DNA of 12,280 bases, from NCBI GenBank assembly GCA_030039095.1, contig JASHQP010000413.1:1-12280 (forward strand), written 5' to 3'. The notes below the pieces were generated by a model. The model was not told where the DNA came from, searched no databases, and saw only the letters and a list, made by a program, of their open reading frames with translations. Positions 6,674 through 11,760 of this stretch are shown here, piece after piece. The translations under genes and the position numbers were made by a program. This DNA comes from Streptosporangiaceae bacterium (GTDB taxonomy: Bacteria; Actinomycetota; Actinomycetes; Streptosporangiales; Streptosporangiaceae). Each line of letters starts with the position of its first letter. Within the stretch, counting starts at the first letter, position 1.

Positions 6674-6782
6674 GTTGTGTCCCGTAGATCATCGGAGGGT
6701 CCTGGCCGGCGACACTACGGCATGTCAAGCTCTGCGAGACACGCTCCAGCACGCTGGCGACCCAGGGTGGAACGATGGCGGC

Positions 6783-7403
6783 ATGACCGGATCTGATGCA
6801 AAGGCTGACCTTCGCCGGTACCTGCAGGAAGGCCGCGACGCTCTGTTGTGGAAACTCGACGGGCTGTCCGAGTACGACGTCCGGCGGCCGCTGGTGCCGA
6901 CAGGAACGAATCTCCTTGGGCTGGTCAAGCACCTCGCAGCAATCGAGCTGGGGTACTTCGGTGACACATTCGGCCGTCCGTCCGACGATACGGTGCCCTG
7001 GGACGAGGCCGACCCGAACTCGGACATGTTCGCGGCGCCGGAAGAATCGCGCTCGGCCATAACGAGCCGGTACCGGCGTGCGTGTGCGCACTCGGATGCC
7101 ACGATCACCGCGCTGCCACTGGACGCCGTCGGCCACGTGCCCTGGTGGCCGCCGGACCGCAGCGAGGTGACGCTGCACCACGTCCTGGCGCGCATGATCG
7201 CGGAGACGAACAGGCACGCCGGTCAGGCGGACATCGTCCGGGAACTCATCGACGGGGCGGCCGGGATCAGCGCAGAGGTTTCCAGCCTGCCGTCCGAGGA
7301 CCAGGCGTGGTGGGCAGTGCACCGTGACCGGGTGGAACGCGCCGCGCGGCAAGCGGCGGCCGACACCGGTTCCGGCGGCTCCGGCGGTCCGGGCGACGAG
7401 TAG
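6783..7403 (+). CDS. DinB/DUF664 family protein (putative mycothiol-dependent enzyme)
   Basis: The product is 206 residues from ATG 6783; GGTGG about 12 nt upstream is a weak ribosome site. The four-helix DinB/DUF664 pattern is clear: LRRYLQEGRDALLWKLDGLS (10-29), VPTGTNLLGLVKHLAAIELG (38-57), SRYRRACAHSDATITALPLD, and VTLHHVLARMIAETNRHAGQ (129-148). The metal-site residues of the superfamily are present: His50 (VKHLA), and Glu141 with His145 in ETNRHAGQAD. Characterised relatives are metal-dependent mycothiol or bacillithiol S-transferases acting in the cytosol on electrophiles; the substrate here is unknown. The tail after residue 190 is Gly/Ser/Ala-rich and probably disordered. The gene stands alone on the plus strand. 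The 109 nt before it contain no recognisable feature, and it converges on a second superfamily member 50 nt downstream. Confidence 0.8.
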   Translation: MTGSDAKADLRRYLQEGRDALLWKLDGLSEYDVRRPLVPTGTNLLGLVKHLAAIELGYFGDTFGRPSDDTVPWDEADPNSDMFAAPEESRSAITSRYRRACAHSDATITALPLDAVGHVPWWPPDRSEVTLHHVLARMIAETNRHAGQADIVRELIDGAAGISAEVSSLPSEDQAWWAVHRDRVERAARQAAADTGSGGSGGPGDE

Positions 7404-7453
7404 CCCAGGCGCGCCGGCGTGCTCGGCCGCTGGCGATCGCGACCGACGCTATT

Positions 7454-8239
7454 TCAGAAGACCTTCAGGTCCCGCAGCATGGACAGGACGCCGGAATCCC
7501 CTTCGGCGTGCACACCGAGGTCTTCCCAGCTGCCCCGCTGTGTGATCCAGCGAACGCAAGCGTCGCCGCTGGAACGCACCAGCGCCGATGGGGGCCCGGC
7601 CGGGTCGCCGACCCGGATCGTCCGCGCCGCGGTGCCGGTTATCACGACGTCGGCGGCACCGACGACGCGCTCGAGGACCGCGGCGTTCTGCTGCGGCAGC
7701 GCGGCCTCGATCCACACCAGGGCGGGCGCCAGGCGCAGTTCGTCGGATGGCGGGGGCGGACCGGTGAGCGGTCCGCGGGGCGCGAAGAGGTCGGCCCTGA
7801 TGTGGGTGTAGTGGTCGAAGCAGAACGCGGTCGGCAAGATCCGAGCCTGGTAGGTTCCGAGGTCGCCCAGCGGCACCTCGAAATCTGCCCCCGCGAGCCC
7901 GGCAATGGCGGCGAGCGCCTTTTCGCTTACCGTCGCGTAGTCGTCCAGGACCTGCTCGGCGGTGAGCGAGCGGCGGGACCCTACGAGGACCTCCTGGGCT
8001 GCCTCGGTCGCCATCCCGCTGGTGTCGGGCAGCGCCGCCGGGTCGACCATAGCCCAGAACAGCGCCCCCATGTGCGCGACCACGTCCTTCACCGACCATC
8101 CGGGACATCCGGACGGGGCTGCCCATGCGGCGGCCTCGAGGCCCGCGCAGATGCTGAGCAGTTCGGCCCTGTCGGCCCCCAGTGCCTCGATGGCGTTTTC
8201 CATGGCATCCACCGCCTGCGTAGTGATGAAACTTGACAT
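7454..8239 (-). CDS. Maleylpyruvate isomerase-family protein (mycothiol-dependent, MDMPI N-domain)
   Basis: The product is 261 residues from ATG 8239. The MDMPI N-terminal domain is visible: ALGADRAELLSICAGLEAAA (19-38), then PSGCPGWSVKDVVAHMGALF (42-61) with metal ligand His56. The second ligand block FDHYTHIRADLFAPRG (141-156) supplies Asp142 and His146, spaced like Glu144/His148 of mycothiol-dependent maleylpyruvate isomerase but with Asp for Glu. The remainder is a C-terminal cap (LVWIEAALPQQNAAVLERVV..., RWITQRGSWEDLGV). Members use mycothiol as cofactor or co-substrate; most paralogues are of unknown substrate. Start uncertain: ATG 8239 sits within a small inverted repeat with TATACA ten nt upstream (near-leaderless), whereas ATG 8203 (12 codons in) has AGGCGGTGG before it. 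The gene lies 144 nt downstream of the phosphatase gene on the same strand and converges on the DinB gene. Confidence 0.82.
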   Translation of the reverse strand: MSSFITTQAVDAMENAIEALGADRAELLSICAGLEAAAWAAPSGCPGWSVKDVVAHMGALFWAMVDPAALPDTSGMATEAAQEVLVGSRRSLTAEQVLDDYATVSEKALAAIAGLAGADFEVPLGDLGTYQARILPTAFCFDHYTHIRADLFAPRGPLTGPPPPSDELRLAPALVWIEAALPQQNAAVLERVVGAADVVITGTAARTIRVGDPAGPPSALVRSSGDACVRWITQRGSWEDLGVHAEGDSGVLSMLRDLKVF

Positions 8240-8255
8240 AGTGATGCTATGTATA
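8236..8255 (-). promoter_or_regulatory. Inverted repeat and -10-like box at start of the MDMPI-family gene
   Basis: ACATAG (8236-8241) and CTATGT (8247-8252) form 6-bp inverted arms around TGATG, with the presumed ATG (8239-8237, minus) inside one arm. TATACA on the minus strand (8255-8250) fits a -10 box whose start point would fall three or four nt before that ATG. If real, a repressor bound here would cover both the -10 and the initiation codon. No good -35 hexamer was found. The case is short-arm and moderate. Confidence 0.35.
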
Positions 8256-8287
8256 ATCGGGATGCGATGCAAGCAGCGGGGAGTTGT

Positions 8288-8385
8288 CGCGGCAGGGGTC
8301 GCGGCAGGGGTCGCGGCGGCAGGGCCGGAGCGGACGGGGTGGCTCGGCGGCTGGAGGGCTCGGCGGCTCGAAGGGCTCGGCGGCT
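8288..8385. repeat. G-rich short tandem repeats between phosphatase and MDMPI genes
   Basis: Two kinds of direct repeat fill the gap. CGCGGCAGGGGT occurs twice head to tail (8288-8299, 8300-8311) and continues imperfectly as CGCGGCGGCAGGG. GGCTCGGCGGCT occurs three times (8341-8352, 8357-8368, 8374-8385) with 4- and 5-nt spacers; the last copy runs into the phosphatase stop codon. The plus strand is strongly G-rich, so the minus-strand transcript here would be C-rich. No protein or strong terminator hairpin is evident. Confidence 0.7.
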
Positions 8386-9610
8386 AGGAGTGGACGGGTA
8401 CCGGAGCGGGCGAGGCCTCGAACAGCAGCAGCGCGATATCGTCTTCGAGCCTGCGGCCGGTGTGCGTCATGAGCCGTCCGAGCAGTTCGTCGGCGGCCGT
8501 CTCGAGATCGGGGTTGCGCAGAGTTTCCGCGCAGTCTTCCAGCCGGAAGAACCGGCCCGCCCGGTCGCGCGCCTCCAGCAGGCCGTCGGTGTAGAAGAGG
8601 AGGCGGTCGCCCGCCCCGATCGAGAACGTGGCCGACTGGAAGTCTGGGTGCAGGCCAAGCGGGGTCGCGTACGCATTCGGGGCCAGCGTCCGCAGGCTGC
8701 CGTCTGCGGCGAGCCGCAGGGGCGGGGGGTGGCCACACGTGACCAGCTGAAGCCAGCCGCGCGGGTCGAACTCCGCGAAAACGGCGGTCACGAAGCCCTC
8801 GTCCCCGACCGCGCGGGTTACCGACTGGTCCACGGCCCGGGCGATCTCCGGCAGCGCCAGGCCCGGCCGGGCGCACGCGTCGCGGAAACTGGTCATCGCA
8901 ATGCTGGCCAGGCGGACCGCTGGCAGTCCCTTTCCGCGGGTGTCCCCGATCAGCCAGCGCGAGCGGTTTCCGTCCGAGACGACCTCCAGCAGGTCGCCTC
9001 CCACCTGCGCCTCAGCCGCTGCCGAGAGGTAGCGCGAGGCCAGGCGCCCCGCCGCTACCGTGGTCGGCACCTCACGCAGCACCGCGCTCTGCGCCACCCG
9101 GGCGACGGCGCGGACCTGCCGGAGCCGCCGCTGCGCCGCCGCCCGCATCACGGCGTTGACGACGGCAAACGCGGCCAGCAGCACCAGCACGATCGCCCGG
9201 GAGGCGAGGCCCTCGGGATGCCCGGGCTGGTCCAGCATCAGGCCCAGGCCCAGCAGGACCGACCACCCAGCCAGCACGGCCGTGGCCAGCGGGGCCAGCA
9301 GCAAGGAGGCCAGCAGCGGGCCGACGGCAAGCCAGGTGACCGGGATCAGCACCTGGGCCACGCGATAGTGCACCGCGGCCGCGGCGGCCGCGATCGCGAG
9401 CCACAGCAGCAGCGCGAACGCGCGCTCGGCCCTGGCCCGCGACGGCTGGGCGGGACCCGACGCTTCCAGCGGGATGCCGCTGCCGGGACGGGCAAGATGC
9501 AGGTCGCCGGGACGCCAGACTCGCCCCAGCCGTGCCAGCCCCAGCCGTGCCAGCCCCGGTCGCTTCCGGCCGGAGTCGCCGTCAATGCTGAACTCTGCGG
9601 CTTCCCCCAT
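8384..9610 (-). CDS. Membrane-anchored PP2C/SpoIIE-family serine phosphatase
   Basis: The product is 408 residues from ATG 9610, chosen for AGGTGA eight nt upstream; GTG 9622 is the alternative. A basic, low-complexity N-terminus (1-62) precedes about four membrane helices (65-80, 84-107, 108-126, 139-157). A short helical linker, AQRRLRQVRAVARVAQSAVL, leads into a SpoIIE/RsbU catalytic domain (about 180-400). Metal-site residues are visible: GGDLLEV (Asp206), RWLIGDTRGKGLPA (Asp223), GHPPPLRL, LLFYTDGLLEARDRAG (Asp342) and LEDDIALLLF (Asp390/391). No PAS, GAF or HATPase domain is fused. Known relatives dephosphorylate anti-anti-sigma factors in partner-switching pathways; no anti-sigma or STAS gene lies in this window. 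It is divergent from the ECF41 sigma gene. Residues 20-31 include a duplicated LARLG encoded by a 15-bp tandem repeat. Confidence 0.9.
   Translation of the reverse strand: MGEAAEFSIDGDSGRKRPGLARLGLARLGRVWRPGDLHLARPGSGIPLEASGPAQPSRARAERAFALLLWLAIAAAAAAVHYRVAQVLIPVTWLAVGPLLASLLLAPLATAVLAGWSVLLGLGLMLDQPGHPEGLASRAIVLVLLAAFAVVNAVMRAAAQRRLRQVRAVARVAQSAVLREVPTTVAAGRLASRYLSAAAEAQVGGDLLEVVSDGNRSRWLIGDTRGKGLPAVRLASIAMTSFRDACARPGLALPEIARAVDQSVTRAVGDEGFVTAVFAEFDPRGWLQLVTCGHPPPLRLAADGSLRTLAPNAYATPLGLHPDFQSATFSIGAGDRLLFYTDGLLEARDRAGRFFRLEDCAETLRNPDLETAADELLGRLMTHTGRRLEDDIALLLFEASPAPVPVHS
9524..9557. repeat. In-frame 15-bp tandem repeat inside phosphatase gene
   Basis: CCCCAGCCGTGCCAG occurs twice without a gap (9524-9538, 9539-9553), followed by CCCC of a third partial unit. 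On the coding (minus) strand it adds five codons and gives the repeated LARLG in the cytosolic N-terminal tail, before the first membrane helix. The length is a multiple of three, so slippage would keep the frame. Confidence 0.8.
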
Positions 9611-9759
9611 CGCGCACTTCACCTGACCCGCTCTCGGCTGCCCGCGCTGAAAAAACGACTATGACGGCCAGCCCTTAACAGCGGCTCCCCGCAACCTGAG
9701 AGCCCGCTCATAGAGGATCAGCGCTCGCCCCGCATAACCTGGACGCTGCACCGCGGCGT

Positions 9760-9786
9760 TGTCACACTCGCGAGCCGCCAGGTGTC
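9760..9786 (+). promoter_or_regulatory. Probable ECF41-type promoter of the sigma gene
   Basis: TGTCACA (9760-9766) is followed after exactly 16 nt by TGTC (9783-9786). The published ECF41 promoter signature is TGTCACA-N16-CGTC, usually found before the sigma gene itself or its COE partner gene; one base of the -10 differs here. The expected start point would leave a leader of about 30 nt with GAGGGA before ATG 9823. This supports positive autoregulation by the downstream ECF41 factor. Match seen; use inferred. Confidence 0.65.
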
Positions 9787-9800
9787 AGCACGTTGACACC
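9781..9800. promoter_or_regulatory. 7-bp inverted repeat overlapping the sigma-gene -10 region
   Basis: Arms GGTGTCA (9781-9787) and TGACACC (9794-9800) are perfect complements around GCACGT. The left arm contains the TGTC used as the -10 of the proposed ECF41 promoter and the repeat spans the expected start point. It could be an operator for a repressor, or a hairpin at the 5' end of the transcript. Confidence 0.5.
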
Positions 9801-9822
9801 CGGCAACGAGGGAACATGCGCA

Positions 9823-10788
9823 ATGGCCGACACGGACCTTCTGGCAGCCGCCTTCGAGGAGCACCGCGAGCATCTGCGGGCGGTGGCCTACCGGCTGCTC
9901 GGATCGATGAGCGACGCCGACGACGCGGTCCAGGACACCTGGCTGCGGCTCACCGGCACGGATACCAGCGAGGTGGCCAACCTCGGCGGCTGGCTGACGA
10001 CCGTGGTCGCGCGGGTGTCCCTCAACATGCTCCGGGCGCGCCGGCACCGGCACGAGGAGCCCGTCGGTGATTCCTGGCCCGGGGCTGCCGAGATCGCGGT
10101 CATCGCCGACGGCGCGGCCGGGACCGGTGCCGCCCCGCCGAGCCGGGCCGGCGATCCCGAGGACGAGGCGGTGCTGGCGGACTCGGTCGGCATCGCGCTG
10201 CTGGTCGTCCTCGACACGCTTACACCGCCCGAACGGCTCGCGTTCGTGCTGCACGACATGTTCGCGATGCCGTTCACTGAAGTGGGGGCCGTGCTCGGGC
10301 GCTCGACCGATGCGACGCGGCAGCTGGCCAGCAGGGCCAGGCGCCGGGTACGGGGCGCGCCAAACCCGGATCACGCCGACGACCGTGCGCGCCAGCGGGA
10401 GGTGGCGGCCGCGTTCCTCGCGGCAGCCCGCGGCGGCGACATGAGCGCCCTGATAGCGCTGCTGGATGCGGATGTCACGCTGACCGGCGATTCTTACGTC
10501 AGCGGTTCGGGGCGGCCGATGGTGCTCCAGGGCGCCGACCGGGCTTCCAAGGGCGCCATGCTGGCCTCAGGCCGGGCCGCGCAGTCCCGGCTGGCCCTGG
10601 TCAACGGCTCCGTCGGCATCGTCTGGGCGCCGGCGGGCCGGCTGCAGGTCGTGCTCACCTTCACGGTCAGCCCCGCAAGCAAGATCACCGCCATCGACGT
10701 CATCGCCGATCCCGAGCGGCTGCGGCGGCTGCGGCTGGCGGTGCTCCCGGACGAAGCCGCGACGGGAGTCACCGGGTCTGCAGGGTGA
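9823..10788 (+). CDS. ECF41-type (SigJ-like) RNA polymerase sigma factor with SnoaL-like C-terminal domain
   Basis: The product is 321 residues from ATG 9823, with GAGGGA nine nt upstream. Region sigma-2 is at about 9-75 (FEEHREHLRAVAYRLLGSMS, DADDAVQDTWLRL, NLGGWLTTVVARVSLNMLRA). Sigma-4 is at about 118-178 (LDTLTPPERLAFVLHDMFAM, FTEVGAVLGRSTDATRQLAS). A SnoaL/NTF2-like domain follows (190-305: FLAAARGGDMSALIALLDAD, SKITAIDVIADPERLRRLRL). This architecture defines ECF41 and related factors, which use the fused domain instead of a separate anti-sigma factor. The usual ECF41 marks are weak: WLPEP is replaced by SWPGA near 84-88, DGGGK by SGSGR (227-230 region), and NPDKL by ADPERL. The linker between sigma-2 and sigma-4 is long and Ala/Gly-rich. 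A promoter match upstream suggests self-activation. It is divergent from the SpoIIE-type phosphatase. Confidence 0.9.
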   Translation: MADTDLLAAAFEEHREHLRAVAYRLLGSMSDADDAVQDTWLRLTGTDTSEVANLGGWLTTVVARVSLNMLRARRHRHEEPVGDSWPGAAEIAVIADGAAGTGAAPPSRAGDPEDEAVLADSVGIALLVVLDTLTPPERLAFVLHDMFAMPFTEVGAVLGRSTDATRQLASRARRRVRGAPNPDHADDRARQREVAAAFLAAARGGDMSALIALLDADVTLTGDSYVSGSGRPMVLQGADRASKGAMLASGRAAQSRLALVNGSVGIVWAPAGRLQVVLTFTVSPASKITAIDVIADPERLRRLRLAVLPDEAATGVTGSAG

Positions 10789-10852
10789 TCGCGCCGCCGG
10801 CAGTGCCCGTCGGGCGTCCCCCTGGCCGTCAAAATACATTTCGTTTGCATGA

Positions 10853-10871
10853 GGCATGTGGCGCACATGCC
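10853..10871. promoter_or_regulatory. Perfect 8-bp inverted repeat (possible operator)
   Basis: GGCATGTG (10853-10860) and CACATGCC (10864-10871) flank GCG. Further ACATGCC (10874-10880) and GCATGAGG (10848-10855) copies lie next to it, so the half-site CATG(C/T)C-like element is repeated. It is 65 nt after the sigma gene's stop and about 250 nt before the next start. No T-run follows, so it reads better as a protein-binding cluster than a terminator. Confidence 0.5.
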
Positions 10872-10909
10872 AGACATGCCGCTGATCCGGATATGCAAGA
10901 TCGTTCACG

Positions 10910-10927
10910 GGCTGCCCAGCGGCAGCC
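10910..10927 (+). terminator. GC hairpin, possible factor-independent terminator without U-tract
   Basis: GGCTGCC (10910-10916) and GGCAGCC (10921-10927) pair perfectly around a CAGC loop, extendable by a G-U pair. It lies about 120 nt past the sigma gene's stop. The lack of a following T-run makes terminator function uncertain, though actinobacterial terminators often lack it. Confidence 0.35.
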
Positions 10928-11118
10928 TGCGGAGTGGCTGTGAACTTCAGCGTTATGTTTGCGGCGCCAGCCGCTCCCACACTAAAATGCTCGACGCATC
11001 CACGCCGAGCGTCCTTGGCTGACTTACCGCGCTCGCTGGCCGTCCCCGGCCTGATGGGCTCGAGGTCCGGGCCGCCGCCAGGGCCTTGTCAGTAATTCTT
11101 CCGAATGGAGTTTCCTTC

Positions 11119-11601
11119 GTGAGCAACGGTCAACGTGACGGTAATTTTACGGCGCCTTCCGACGGGTTTCGGATCGGTATTGTCAGCGGTTACTTCAACC
11201 CGCTTCACGTTGGCCATATCCGCATGATGGAAGCCGCGGCCGAAATGGCCGACCACCTGATCGTCATCGTCAACAACGACGAACAGCAGGTGATGAAGAA
11301 GGGTCGCATCATAACGCCGCTCGGCGATCGTCTCGAGATCGTCAGGGCGCTGCGGATCGTGGACGAGGCGGTTGCGGCCATCGACGAGGACGCGACGGTC
11401 AAGCAGACACTCGCCTCGATTCGGGAGCGGTACCCGGCGGCCTCCGTCACGTTCGCGAACGGCGGTGACCGAAGTTCCGCGTCCGTCGTTGCGGAAGCGG
11501 AGGTATGTGAGGCGCTCGGCATCGGCCTGCGGCTGGGCGTGGGCGGCACCGAGAAAGCCGACTCCAGTTCGCGGATCAACGCCGCGCTCGGCATCCAGTA
11601 G
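11119..11601 (+). CDS. Cytidylyltransferase-like nucleotidyltransferase
   Basis: The product is 160 residues from GTG 11119; GGAG (11107-11110) is eight nt upstream and the conserved domain starts soon after. IGIVSGYFNPLHVGHIRMME (19-38) carries the HxGH nucleotide-binding motif (His30, His33) after the first strand. ADHLIVIVNNDEQQVMKKGR (45-63) matches the second strand and substrate loop. FANGGDR (112-118) and GVGGTEKADSSSRINAALG (140-158) match the C-terminal GGDR and the SSS (ISTT-like) motif. This is the TagD/RfaE-C/glycerol-3-phosphate cytidylyltransferase fold, which joins CTP or ATP to a phosphorylated sugar or polyol. The substrate cannot be named: no sugar kinase or phosphatase sits beside it. 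Length is normal for a single-domain member. It appears to be monocistronic, with a long upstream region. Confidence 0.87.
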   Translation: MSNGQRDGNFTAPSDGFRIGIVSGYFNPLHVGHIRMMEAAAEMADHLIVIVNNDEQQVMKKGRIITPLGDRLEIVRALRIVDEAVAAIDEDATVKQTLASIRERYPAASVTFANGGDRSSASVVAEAEVCEALGIGLRLGVGGTEKADSSSRINAALGIQ

Positions 11602-11677
11602 GGCCGAGCCGCCCACCGCCCGCCGGGGCTTCCCTGGCGAGTCCAAGCGCCGGAACGTCACCAACCTCCGACTTCAC

Positions 11678-11716
11678 GATATATCTTGCGACTCCAGATA
11701 GACGCGATGTATCTTG
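11678..11716. promoter_or_regulatory. Imperfect 11-bp direct repeat upstream of Clp_N gene
   Basis: GATATATCTTG (11678-11688) and GATGTATCTTG (11706-11716) differ at one base and are 28 bp apart start to start. A partial inverted element, AGATA (11696-11700), lies between. The spacing is close to three helical turns, so a protein could contact both copies on one DNA face. It differs from the HspR element (CTTGAGT-N7-ACTCAAG) and from CIRCE. The regulator is unknown. Confidence 0.45.
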
Positions 11717-11760
11717 ATCACAACGGCACGACGGGGGAGCCTTACAGGACGGAGCGGTCC

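Larger units (their letters stand above)
10789..11118. other. 330-nt intergenic region with palindrome and hairpin
   Basis: No coding frame with convincing protein features was found between the sigma gene and the nucleotidyltransferase gene. The region is less GC-rich around 10830-10850 and holds two inverted repeats, listed separately. A TTGTCAGTAATTC stretch (about 11086-11098) may contain the downstream gene's promoter, but no paired -35/-10 with normal spacing is clear. No tRNA-like fold or recognised riboswitch was seen. Confidence 0.6.

Noticed and set aside
6675..6712. GTGTC...GACAC inverted element before the DinB gene
   Set aside because: Only five complementary bases are separated by about 30 nt with mismatched flanks; this is expected by chance.
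6675..6782. Longer N-terminus for the DinB/DUF664 protein
   Set aside because: The frame is open upstream, but the added residues do not resemble the family and ATG 6783 begins the first helix at the normal distance.
8249..9664. 471-codon plus-strand frame over the phosphatase gene
   Set aside because: It has Gln/Arg/Gly-rich composition and no motif. The minus-strand phosphatase carries all its metal-site motifs.
9767..9774. CTCGCGAG palindrome in the ECF41 promoter spacer
   Set aside because: An 8-bp GC palindrome is common by chance in this DNA, and the flanking bases do not extend it.
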